Below are positions 1 to 7,432 of a stretch of DNA of 64,000 nt, piece by piece. Under the pieces are notes generated by a model. That model was not told where the DNA came from. It ran no database searches and saw only the letters and a list, made by a program, of their open reading frames with translations. The stretch is from positions 1 to 64,000 of the forward strand of contig JAAVZR010000015.1 of assembly GCA_022791755.1 (NCBI GenBank), written 5' to 3'. A program made the translations under genes and the position numbers. The stretch's first letter is position 1, and the number at the start of each line of letters is the position of its first letter. The stretch is from Lachnospiraceae bacterium (GTDB taxonomy: Bacteria > Bacillota > Clostridia > Lachnospirales > Lachnospiraceae).

Positions 1-519
1 GTCATAGTCAATGCTCGTAGCATAAATCTCCAGAACCTGCCGGTAGAATACCTTTTCCGATGCACGGATGTCTCTGATCCGTTCCAGCAGTTCCTTGAAG
101 TATCCGCCTCCGCCCAGATTTTTCAAGCGTTCATCATCCAGAGCAAAGCCTTTCCGCATGTATTCCTTCAAAATTCCGGTTGCCCAAATACGGAACTGAG
201 TGCCTCGTTTGGACTTCACACGATAGCCAACCGAGATAATAACATCGAGATTGTAATAATCAACCTGATAGGTTTTTCCGTCCGCCGCAGTTGTTGCAAA
301 ATTTGCAACAACTGAATCGCGCACAAGTTCACCTTCCGAAAAAATATTCTTGATATGCCTTGAAATCGTGGATTTATCCCGCTGAAACAGCTCCGCCATC
401 TGATCCATTGACAGCCACACTGTATTGCCATCGAAGGTAGTTTCAATTTTTGCCAATCCATCTTCTGTTGTATAAATGATGATATCTGACTTTTTGTTTG
501 GTGCATCATTACCGTTCAT
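1..519 (-). CDS. RhuM-family (virulence RhuM) protein, partial
   Basis: An open frame of 173 codons runs from the ATG at 519 to the left edge without a stop, so the C-terminus is outside the window. The visible part reads as a RhuM protein: an N-terminal HTH-like segment (LSMDQMAELFQRDKST, then ISRHIKNIF) followed by NLDVIISVGYRVKSKRGTQF and RIWATGILKEYMRKGF, the hallmark block of the family. RhuM genes are common on mobile elements and often sit near restriction or toxin genes; their biochemical role is not settled. A G-rich Shine-Dalgarno lies directly upstream (526-533). The start overlaps the end of a truncated serine-recombinase ORF, so the gene appears to have been joined to that gene by a rearrangement. 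Confidence 0.85.
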   Translation of the reverse strand, partial: MNGNDAPNKKSDIIIYTTEDGLAKIETTFDGNTVWLSMDQMAELFQRDKSTISRHIKNIFSEGELVRDSVVANFATTAADGKTYQVDYYNLDVIISVGYRVKSKRGTQFRIWATGILKEYMRKGFALDDERLKNLGGGGYFKELLERIRDIRASEKVFYRQVLEIYATSIDYD

Positions 520-596
520 ATCGTTCCCCCCCCGTCAATTTGCATGGTGGTGGACACTCTTGTATAGGTATAAACTTTTATCTTTTCTTTTTCCAT
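517..596 (-). pseudogene. Serine recombinase, N-terminal remnant
   Basis: The ATG at 596 opens a 26-codon frame beginning KIKVYTYTRVSTTMQIDG, the start of the resolvase catalytic domain of large serine recombinases, with the catalytic-serine motif R-V-S. After MQIDG the family similarity ends abruptly and the frame stops at 516-518. The break lies at an 8-nt G tract that now supplies the ribosome-binding site of the RhuM gene. In related integrative mobilizable elements the recombinase is the last gene of the element, in the same orientation as the relaxase, which is its position here. The protein cannot be functional. The recombinase assignment rests on 22 residues that closely match my memory of the family. 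Confidence 0.7.
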
Positions 597-611
597 GTCA
601 TTTCCTCGCTC

Positions 612-671
612 GTGCCGCCCTTCGGCACCGTATGTACTCCCTCTGGGGAGCTTGCCACTCTCCAGAGGGAG
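612..671. repeat. Two adjacent palindromes between recombinase remnant and small ORF
   Basis: Two hairpins sit side by side. The first is GTGCCG / CGGCAC (612-617 and 623-628) with a short CCCTT loop. The second is CTCCCTCTGG / CCAGAGGGAG (637-646 and 662-671), which extends inward by four more pairs including one G-T. Neither has a T-run on the minus strand, so they do not look like classical terminators. The second resembles short palindromic repeats scattered in Clostridia genomes, a judgement from memory. Confidence 0.5.
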
Positions 672-719
672 GTTTGGACAATTATCACATGTTTATTATA
701 TCATGCTGCCATTGCTGTT

Positions 720-875
720 TCAATATCTTCTTTTTGAACATTTTCGTCCGCACCACATTTTTTGTTCTCTCTTTCGATAAACCGGATCGGGCAGAGAATC
801 AATGTCCAAATCCGCAGCATACTTTTCAATCAAATTTGCAAGCAAAACGGCTAAACCGTTCCACTTATCGACCAT
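720..875 (-). CDS. Small hypothetical protein downstream of the relaxase
   Basis: This 51-residue ORF starts with ATG at 875, inside the last codons of the mob gene, so it may be translationally coupled to it. It begins MVDKWNGLAVLLANLIEKY and continues with an acidic stretch (DLDIDSLPDP), then turns basic and cysteine-containing to the TGA at 720. The first 30 residues resemble a small protein often encoded just after MobV-type relaxases in gut Firmicutes elements. The basic tail looks unlike the rest and may reflect a frameshift or truncation. I know no function. It is too short for certainty. Confidence 0.45.
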   Translation of the reverse strand: MVDKWNGLAVLLANLIEKYAADLDIDSLPDPVYRKREQKMWCGRKCSKRRY

Positions 876-1845
876 AAGCATTCACCCTTCCTTTTTCCGG
901 TTTCTTCATGTATTCCGCCAGCACTTCTTTTGGAATACGGTCAAGCAGAGCAAGAGCATCTTCATAATCCCGATGCAGCTTGGCATCTGCCAACTTCTTC
1001 AAGGTGCTTTCCCGTGTGGCTTTATCCAGCGACTCTGCCAACTGCTCGTTTTTCTTTTTCAGTTTTTTGTTCTCAGCAGCCGTAGCAGTGAATGCCACAT
1101 TGTATTTTTTCAATGTGGTGTGCATCTGCCCCACAGCGGGGATATATTTGTCCAGCAGATCCCCAATCTCAGCCGCCTTGCCCTTGGCATTGAACGCATT
1201 GACACCGGCAAGCAATTCTTCCAGCTTGGCTTTCTGCTTGGTCAGGCGGGTCATTTCCTTGAACACCCTCGGTGGGATATGGTCACGGCCGGTCTTGCTG
1301 GCACTCTCGCCACGCTCCAGATCGGGATATTTCTTGACCATGTGCTCCCAAAACCTGTCTTGCCACTGTACCAGCTCCTTCCGGTTTTCAACGATTTCTT
1401 TAGCGCTCAGCCGCTTGTCCTCCGTCAGCGGGACAAAAGAAAGGTGCATATGGGGATTGGCTTCGTCCATATGCACCGCTGCGAATATAATTGTTTTTGG
1501 GTCTTGATGCTGCTGAATGAAATCCAATGCCTCCTGAAAATAGGCTCTGATTTCCGCTTTCTTCTTGCACTTGAAGAACTCCGGTGTAGCTGTCACAAGA
1601 GCTTCCACCAGCCGCACACTATCAGAACGGGTACGGCAGCCTGCTTCTTTAATCTGCTGTTCGGCCAGTCTGCGGTATTTCCCCTTCGGTTCAATCAAAT
1701 GAAAATTCAAGTGACTTCGGCTCTTGTCAATATTGGGATTGCTGGCATAGTTTTCTTTCGTGCGCTCGTTGTGCGCTTCAATATTGGAAATCTCCGGCCC
1801 TTTGTACTTGGCAAAGCGGAGAATGGCAAATTGCGACTGTCCCAT
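865..1845 (-). CDS. MobV/Pre-family relaxase (plasmid mobilization protein)
   Basis: This 326-residue protein of the MobV (Pre/Mob) family would nick the transfer origin and remain bound to the DNA strand during mobilization. The N-terminus has the typical motif around NIEAHNERTKENYASNPNID, and the metal-binding motif HMDEANPHMH (HxDExxPHxH) lies about 140 residues in. The C-terminal third is a lysine- and glutamate-rich coiled coil (near KKLKKKNEQLAES), as in other MobV proteins. It overlaps the stop of the upstream HTH gene by ATGA. The element lacks any visible conjugation genes, so it would need a helper. No oriT repeat was located with confidence. Confidence 0.92.
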   Translation of the reverse strand: MGQSQFAILRFAKYKGPEISNIEAHNERTKENYASNPNIDKSRSHLNFHLIEPKGKYRRLAEQQIKEAGCRTRSDSVRLVEALVTATPEFFKCKKKAEIRAYFQEALDFIQQHQDPKTIIFAAVHMDEANPHMHLSFVPLTEDKRLSAKEIVENRKELVQWQDRFWEHMVKKYPDLERGESASKTGRDHIPPRVFKEMTRLTKQKAKLEELLAGVNAFNAKGKAAEIGDLLDKYIPAVGQMHTTLKKYNVAFTATAAENKKLKKKNEQLAESLDKATRESTLKKLADAKLHRDYEDALALLDRIPKEVLAEYMKKPEKGRVNAYGR

Positions 1846-2060
1846 CAGTTATCCCTCCGTTTCTGCCATACAAGGTCATAGCCAAGAGCATCGGCAAGCT
1901 CCATAACTTCCTTATAGCGAATACTTTCTCTTTGCAGCTTGGCAGACAGATTGGAAACGCTGTCTGACCAGCCGTATTCATCATGCAACAGATCAACGAC
2001 CTCCTGCATCGTATAACCGGCACGAATAATCTGTGCCCTAATTTCGTTACGTACACCCAT
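1845..2060 (-). CDS. Small helix-turn-helix protein, relaxase partner
   Basis: This 71-residue protein has a predicted HTH-like core (MQEVVDLLHDEYGWSDSVSNL, then SAKLQRESIRYKEVMELADALG), resembling small DNA-binding proteins encoded immediately before MobV relaxases. It could act as a mobilization accessory factor or an autorepressor; the sequence does not decide. I chose the ATG at 2060 because GGAGG lies about 10 nt upstream; a TTG at 2066 in the same frame is the alternative. The stop overlaps the relaxase start (ATGA), so the two are co-translated. A hairpin with a T-rich tail precedes the gene. Confidence 0.7.
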   Translation of the reverse strand: MGVRNEIRAQIIRAGYTMQEVVDLLHDEYGWSDSVSNLSAKLQRESIRYKEVMELADALGYDLVWQKRRDN

Positions 2061-2086
2061 ATTCAAAAATCCTCCAAAATTCAGTT

Positions 2087-2133
2087 AATAAAACAGCGAA
2101 GCCGGTACGCTCTTGAGTATATCCGCTTCGCTG
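2087..2133 (-). terminator. Rho-independent terminator or attenuator ahead of the HTH-mob pair
   Basis: A perfect 9-bp stem, CAGCGAAGC / GCTTCGCTG (2094-2102 with 2125-2133), is followed on the minus strand by TTTTATT. It lies between the primase remnant and the HTH gene, about 30 nt before the latter's start. It would either end upstream transcription or act as an attenuator for the mob operon. Confidence 0.6.
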
Positions 2134-2204
2134 GTTCGTGAAATATTTTGTTGTGATAAAAGCTGTTTAGAACTGTCAGTATGACGTACTGCCCATAAGC
2201 AGTA

Positions 2205-2498
2205 TCAATCGACTTTTCTGTTCCGTGTGACTTGGTTGGAAAAGGTGCATTTCTCCATTATTTCGTCAATCCGCTTCACTGCTCCGAGAAGCACGATTTC
2301 GTGAAATGATTTCTGCCCACGGTCAAATAGTTTACAGATTTCACTTGTCTTGATTTTCAGCCCCGATATAGGGTCTGCCATCAACAGATTTCCCATATAG
2401 TGGCGTTTGTGGTAAAGCGCTGCGTACATACGTACACAGGGGATAGGGAGAAAATCAATCGTCCCATCCCTCCGGTATGTACGTACGCTCTGAAACAT
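2205..2498 (-). CDS. Hypothetical protein between primase and relaxase genes
   Basis: An open frame of up to 97 residues overlaps the 3' end of the primase remnant. Its C-terminal 60 residues look protein-like, with a plausible helical region around SGLKIKTSEICKLFDRGQKS and HEIVLLGAVKRIDEIMEKC. The true start is unclear: a good GGAGGG site lies just before the primase stop, but the next in-frame ATG is about 30 nt further on. I recognise no family. Position and codon pattern suggest an accessory replication or regulatory gene of the element, but it could be non-coding. Confidence 0.35.
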   Translation of the reverse strand: MFQSVRTYRRDGTIDFLPIPCVRMYAALYHKRHYMGNLLMADPISGLKIKTSEICKLFDRGQKSFHEIVLLGAVKRIDEIMEKCTFSNQVTRNRKVD

Positions 2499-2970
2499 CG
2501 CAAAACCCGTTTAAATGAAGGCTGGCGATTGCCTCGATTCCGAAAAATCCCCATACCCTCCGCCCAGCGGAATTAGTGATTTTGTTGCAGTATTCCAGAT
2601 TGTACTTGCTCTGGCTGGCAATAACTGCATCGCTGAAGCTGCGCTTTTTCAGTGGAGAAAGGTTGTTTTCCTCGCACCACATCCGATAAATCTCATACAA
2701 ATCCTTGGAGCTGATGGTGCAATCCGCTTTCAGCCGGATATATCCCTCCAATTCCAGAAAATCAAAAACATTGTTGTTATCCCGCTTCACAGCCTCTCTG
2801 TTGTCCCTTGTTCGCTGGCTTTCCGTGAACTTGAAGTTGTTGGCTACAAGCCGTTGCAATCCCTCAAACGCCCACAGGAAAATGCCCTCCGCCTCATCTT
2901 TCATCTTCTCGGCAAGATCGGGATCATCAGCTCTCTCAGCGGGCTTTTCCTTGGTAGTCAGCACAATACC
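2455..2970 (-). pseudogene. Phage/plasmid primase (P4 type), C-terminal remnant
   Basis: About 170 codons match the C-terminal part of P4-family phage/plasmid primase-helicases: LTTKEKPAERADDPDLAEK, then EAEGIFLWAFEGLQRLVANNF, then a winged-helix-like tail (SSKDLYEIYRMWCEENN). The primase and helicase core that should precede it is missing, because at about 2970 the sequence switches to an oppositely oriented IS1634-family transposase. An ATG-like codon at 2964 leaves the frame open, but the encoded fragment would lack all catalytic motifs. It marks the replication module of the mobilizable element. Confidence 0.75.
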
Positions 2971-4449
2971 TTCTTCTCATCCTATAAGGGTTTTACAAAG
3001 CTGCAATACGATGTCTACGGCTTTGCAAAGCTGCTCTTTTTCGGCAGACTCTTAAACCCCGCCTCCAAGTCCGCTACCGTGCGCCAGAATGAGGATTACT
3101 TTGAGCCCGTTCTCGGGCCCCACAATCCGGACAATGTATTTGATACCCTGGACTTCCTTTTTGCCAATAAAGATAAGATAATCCGCCGTATCAACACAAA
3201 CCTTGTTAAAAAGGCACGCCGCTCCCCTGACATCATTTATTATGATGTGACCAACTTTTATTTCGAGATCGGGGAGCCGGACGGGGATGTTCTTGACGGG
3301 CAGGGGAATATCCTGGAAAAAGGACAGCGCAAGATGGGCGTCTGCAAGGAAGAACGGAAGCTCCCCATTGTACAGATGGGCCTGTTCATGGACGATGAAG
3401 GCATCCCCATCGCCATCGAAACCTTTCCCGGCAATACCCTGGACCACCTGACTTTAAGAAAATCCCTGGAAAACAACATCGACAGCATGGATTTCTCCCG
3501 CTTCATCCTCATTGCCGACCGCGGAATCTGCAATTCCCCCAACCTCCTGCATGTTTCGGATGCCGGAAACGGATACATTGTTTCAAAAAGCCTGCTTAAA
3601 AGCACAAGAAAGGAACAGGAATGGACCTACAGTGATGACGGCTATCTTTCTGTCAATAAGGATTTTAAATACAAATCCAGGGTTGTTAAGAAAACGGTAA
3701 AAGATGAAAACGGCTGCAAGCGTACCATTGAAGAAAAGGCGGTGGTCTACTGGAGCCGGAAATTCCAGGCACGGGCGGAACAGGAAAATAAAAAATTCCT
3801 GGATTTCCTAAAAAAACTGGAAGAACACCCGGAAAATTTCCGGATTACAGCCCTCCAGTCCAGAAGCCTGCGGAAGTTCTTCAAAAAAGAATGTGTCAAC
3901 GAGAAGACCGGGGAAATCCTCGATTCTTCAAAAATCAGAGCATTTGTGGACTTCGACAAGGTGGCGGAATATAAAAAGAGTCTGGGCTATTACCAGATCG
4001 TCACCTCGGAATTGACCATGGATGCGCAGGAAGTGATTGAAAAGTACCATGGCCTGACACAGATCGAGGACCAGTTCCGCGTCATGAAAAGCGACCTGGA
4101 GACCCGGCCTGTTTATGTAAATACACCGGAACATGTCACAGCACACCTTCTTATCTGTATGATTGCCCTTATCCTGATGCGGATTATACAAAAAAGAATC
4201 CGGGAAAGCGGCAGTGTTGCCATAGATCCGGATACTTACTGGAGCAGCGGCCTGAATGCCGGGAGGATACAGGCTGCCCTTAATAAATGGAAGGTAGACC
4301 TCCTTCCCGGAGATCTGTACCGGTTCATGGATGTGGATGACCCAGACCTGAAACTGATTTTAGATGCCTTTGGAATCCGCCTGCCGCCAAAACTATACCG
4401 CCGGGCAGAACTAAAGCATATCAAAACCGAAATCAAAGTTTTCATGTAG
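2971..4449 (+). pseudogene. IS1634-family transposase, 5'-truncated
   Basis: About 490 codons of an IS4-superfamily (IS1634 type) DDE transposase remain, starting abruptly near 2971 at the junction with the primase remnant. The first DDE block is visible as PDIIYYDVTNFYFE, the second as RFILIADRGICN, and the Y-(2)-R-(3)-E-(6)-K type region near HGLTQIEDQFRVMKSDLETRP. Intact family members carry roughly 120-170 further residues before this point, so the N-terminal DNA-binding region is lost. The frame can be extended upstream to 2515, but that part is only antisense primase sequence. The transposase should be inactive. Confidence 0.8.
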
Positions 4450-4522
4450 GTCATAAATGTAGGTATATTTTCTCAAAATTCCGCAAGCCTGATACATACT
4501 GGAAAAACTGCATAATTACAGC

Positions 4523-4551
4523 AAAATGGAGTCCATCAGGGCTCCATTTTT
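4523..4551 (+). terminator. Terminator downstream of the transposase remnant
   Basis: Stem AAAATGGAG / CTCCATTTT (4523-4531 with 4542-4550), 10-nt loop, followed by T. The flanking A and T runs make it usable in both directions. Confidence 0.7.
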
Positions 4552-4742
4552 GTCTCTGCAAGTGGCAAACTCGGGTTATAACACAAATCCGCAAATTTCT
4601 CCACTTGTTTAGCAAAGCAAATATTTACAAATTAAAATTTTCTTTTGCGTTCACAAATCTAATATCTGTTCTGTTTGCTATCAATTAAGCAGTGATGAAC
4701 TTAATCAAATAGAGACAATTAAAATTGTGTTCTGTTTTCCTG

Positions 4743-4791
4743 ATAGCAAAAGAAGCGGCCATCAACTAATGAACAATCGGCGGCCGCTTCT
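4743..4791 (-). terminator. rlmD terminator
   Basis: A perfect 10-bp stem, AGAAGCGGCC / GGCCGCTTCT (4751-4760 with 4782-4791), with a 21-nt loop. On the minus strand it is followed by TTTTGC. It lies 40 nt past the rlmD stop. Confidence 0.7.
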
Positions 4792-4831
4792 ACAGATTCT
4801 GTTAATCATTTAACTAATACTCCAAAATTCC

Positions 4832-6466
4832 TTAGATCATACCAAAGTACTTTAGAGCCCCCATAATCGCCTTTTCCTTCTCCGGCAGACATTGCGGCTG
4901 CTTAGCATCCTCAGACTTCGGTTTATTATAATTCTCACGCTCAATGATACCGCACTTCTGCTTCACCTGTGCGATATGCAAACTGCTAACCTTGAAGCCG
5001 CTATGCTCCATCACATAATCCTTAATCTCTTGGTAGGTAGCTTTCTTCTCCGCAACCGTCAAATCCAGCTCGTCCATATCCAGCGCAACCTCAATATGCT
5101 GTGTCGATTTTAGTTTGGACAATAAACATACAGTCTCCACTCCCGCCGTCTGCGCAAACATATCCACCGGCTGCACCTCGGAAAGCTCATACTTCTCCTC
5201 GCACAAAATCTTCAGATCTCTGGCCAGTGTGGCCGGATTGCAGGACACATAGACCACGCGCTCCGGCTCCATCTTAAGAATCGTCTGAATAAGCGCCCCG
5301 TCACAGCCCTTTCGCGGCGGGTCCACCACGATCACATCCGCCTGGACGCCCTTTTCCTCATAGAGTGCGGGCAGCACCTCCTCCGCCCGTCCCGTGTAGA
5401 AATGGGCATTTTCGATTCCGTTCATGGCCGCATTGGCCACAGCATCCTCCACGGCCGCCGGGACGATCTCCACACCGTACACCTCTCTCGCCCGCCGCGC
5501 CAGAAACAGGGTGATCGTACCCGTCCCGCAGTACAGGTCCCATACCGTCTCCCGACCCGTAAGTCCGGCATAGCGAAGTGCCGTATCGTAGAGCCTGGCC
5601 GTCTGTTCAGGGTTCACCTGGTAGAAGGACTGGGGAGAGATTCGGTAACGGTTCTCCCCGATGGTGTCAGTGATATAACCGTCGCCATAGAGATGCTTCA
5701 CCTCAGGCCCCAGAATCACGTTCGTCCGCTCCGTATTGATATTATAAGAAACCGATGCCATCCCGGGCACCCGTTCAAGCCCTGCCGCCAGCTCCTTCTG
5801 ATGCGGCAAGACGCGGCCATTGATCACCAGACACACCAACACCTGTCCCTTCTCCCCGGTACGGATCAGTACATGGCGCACCAGCCCCCTGTGCGCCGTC
5901 TCGTCATAGGGCTCGATCCCACATTCTTCCATCCACCGGATTATCACTCTGAGGACCTCGTCATTCACCGGGCTTCCCAGGTAGCAGTGGGGCGTCTCAA
6001 TGACCGAATGAGTCCGCCCCGCGTAAAACCCGGCAATGATCCGTCCGTCCCTGCTCCTGCTAATGGGAAACTGGGCCTTGTTCCGATAGCCGTAAGGGTG
6101 CTCCATCCCGATCACAGGCCGGACCGGCGGATCTGCAAAGCCGCCGATTCGCCTTAACTGACTGCGCACCTTTTCTTCCTTAAATGTCAGCTGCCTGTCG
6201 TAGGACAGGCATTGCAGCTGACAGCCGCCGCAGGGAACAGCCACCGGACACACCGGCTCCACCCTGTGAGCAGATGGCGTCACCACCTCCATAAGACGCG
6301 CATAGCCATAGGTTTTCTTCGTTTTCATGACTCTGGCTCTGACCAGGTCTCCGATGACCGCATCCTTAATAAAGAGGGTATAGCCCTCTACCTTGCCTAT
6401 ACCCTCTCCCTCTTCACTCATATCCTCGATCAAAACATCCACCAGATCGTTCTTTTTAATCTCCAT
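4832..6466 (-). CDS. rlmD: 23S rRNA (uracil-C5)-methyltransferase RlmD/RumA with C-terminal tail
   Basis: This SAM-dependent enzyme would make 5-methyluridine in 23S rRNA. It has an N-terminal TRAM domain (residues 1-60), an Fe-S cysteine cluster (CPVAVPCGGCQ), the SAM motif DLYCGTGTITLFLARRA and the catalytic-cysteine motif VYVSCNPATLARDL. After the normal end (CLLSKL) come about 90 further residues (KATYQEIKDYVMEHSGFKV, then KSEDAKQPQCLPEKEKA) seen in many clostridial homologues. The DNA of this tail is visibly AT-richer than the body. The ATG at 6466 has GAGG at good spacing; a GTG at 6478 is the alternative. It is the last gene of an operon with yhaM and the HtrA-like gene. RlmD rather than the paralogous RlmCD is my best call. 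Confidence 0.88.
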   Translation of the reverse strand: MEIKKNDLVDVLIEDMSEEGEGIGKVEGYTLFIKDAVIGDLVRARVMKTKKTYGYARLMEVVTPSAHRVEPVCPVAVPCGGCQLQCLSYDRQLTFKEEKVRSQLRRIGGFADPPVRPVIGMEHPYGYRNKAQFPISRSRDGRIIAGFYAGRTHSVIETPHCYLGSPVNDEVLRVIIRWMEECGIEPYDETAHRGLVRHVLIRTGEKGQVLVCLVINGRVLPHQKELAAGLERVPGMASVSYNINTERTNVILGPEVKHLYGDGYITDTIGENRYRISPQSFYQVNPEQTARLYDTALRYAGLTGRETVWDLYCGTGTITLFLARRAREVYGVEIVPAAVEDAVANAAMNGIENAHFYTGRAEEVLPALYEEKGVQADVIVVDPPRKGCDGALIQTILKMEPERVVYVSCNPATLARDLKILCEEKYELSEVQPVDMFAQTAGVETVCLLSKLKSTQHIEVALDMDELDLTVAEKKATYQEIKDYVMEHSGFKVSSLHIAQVKQKCGIIERENYNKPKSEDAKQPQCLPEKEKAIMGALKYFGMI

Positions 6467-6474
6467 CGCATTCC

Positions 6475-7416
6475 TCACAGCTTTGTGGTGGGCCGCAGAT
6501 TGGACTCAAAGAACCGGTTATAGCCCATCCACTCGCCTCCCACTGCCCCGCTCATGATCTCCTTCATGGTCTCCAGCTTTGCGTCCGCGTTATCTGCCAG
6601 CGACAGCGCCAGTGCCTCCGCCAGCGCCGGTTTCTTGGGAGAGCCGTACTCCAGCTCCCCGTGATGGGCCAGGATACAGTGCACCAGCTCCGATGCCGTC
6701 TTCTCCGGAAATCCGCTCATCCCATGGATCCTTTCGCTGACCATCATGGCTCCGATCATGATATGCCCCAGAAGCTGCCCGTCATCGGTGTAATCGTTTT
6801 CCGGAAACAGGGAAAGCTCTCTGGTTTTTCCGATGTCGTGAAACATCGCCGCGCACAGGAGCAGATCCCGGTTCAGATAGGGATACACCGAGACGAAATA
6901 GTCGCACAGCTTCACCACGCTGAGCGTATGCTCCAGCAGACCGCCCACGAATCCGTGGTGAACCGCCTTGGCTGCCGAATGGTCGCAGAAACTCTTCACA
7001 AATTCCCTGTCTTCCACGAAAAAGCTCTCTGCCAGCCGCCGCAGGTCCGGATTGGACAGACTGCCGATGATGGCTGTCAGCTGGCGGTGCATCTCCGGAA
7101 TATCCTTCTCCGACACAGGGAGATAGTCCCCCGGCGTATATTCCCCGGGCTTGGCCACCCGGATCCGTCTCACATTCAGCTGTAGATTGCTCTGATAGCT
7201 GGTCACCTCCGCGTCCACCATGATATAATCCAGGGCCTCAAAATGGGCGATTCCATTATTGAGCTCCCACACCTTCGCGTCGATCGTACCGGTCTTATCC
7301 TGCAGCACCAGGGAATAATAACTCTTCCCTGCCTTTGTCTTGGCCACCTGCTTGGTCTTGCACAGGTAGATATCGCAGATCCGCTCCCCCTCCCGAAACT
7401 GGTCAATATACTTCAT
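6475..7416 (-). CDS. yhaM: 3'-5' exoribonuclease YhaM family (OB fold + HD domain)
   Basis: The 313-residue protein has the YhaM layout. An N-terminal OB-fold nucleic-acid-binding domain (VLQDKTGTIDAKVWEL, about residues 35-100) is followed by an HD phosphohydrolase domain with LLEHTLSV, the HD pair in AAMFHDIGKT and a later metal ligand in ILAHHGELEYGS. YhaM trims 3' ends of RNA and single-stranded DNA in the cytoplasm. Start ATG 7416 has AGGAGG just upstream. It lies 17 nt after the HtrA-like gene, and its stop overlaps the beginning of the rlmD leader, so the three are probably one transcript. Confidence 0.92.
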   Translation of the reverse strand: MKYIDQFREGERICDIYLCKTKQVAKTKAGKSYYSLVLQDKTGTIDAKVWELNNGIAHFEALDYIMVDAEVTSYQSNLQLNVRRIRVAKPGEYTPGDYLPVSEKDIPEMHRQLTAIIGSLSNPDLRRLAESFFVEDREFVKSFCDHSAAKAVHHGFVGGLLEHTLSVVKLCDYFVSVYPYLNRDLLLCAAMFHDIGKTRELSLFPENDYTDDGQLLGHIMIGAMMVSERIHGMSGFPEKTASELVHCILAHHGELEYGSPKKPALAEALALSLADNADAKLETMKEIMSGAVGGEWMGYNRFFESNLRPTTKL

Positions 7417-7432
7417 ATGTCCTCCTGTCCCC

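Larger units (their letters stand above)
4450..4831. other. Junction between mobile remnant and chromosome
   Basis: About 380 bases with no gene. It holds the 3' flank of the IS remnant, a symmetrical hairpin (4523-4551) and the rlmD terminator (4751-4791). The middle part, roughly 4560-4740, is AT-rich and I see no ORF, promoter or clear repeat there. A copy of the right end of the mobile element is expected in this interval, but I could not define an attachment core. Confidence 0.5.

Noticed and set aside
637-671. CRISPR repeat or rho-independent terminator
   Set aside because: Single palindrome without repeat-spacer array and without a T-run on the transcribed strand.
802-1881. 359-codon plus-strand frame
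   Set aside because: It is antisense to the relaxase gene, lacks a ribosome-binding site and has low-complexity composition.
2515-2958. Upstream extension of the transposase frame, giving a 644-residue protein
   Set aside because: These codons are the antisense of the primase remnant and match no transposase N-terminus.
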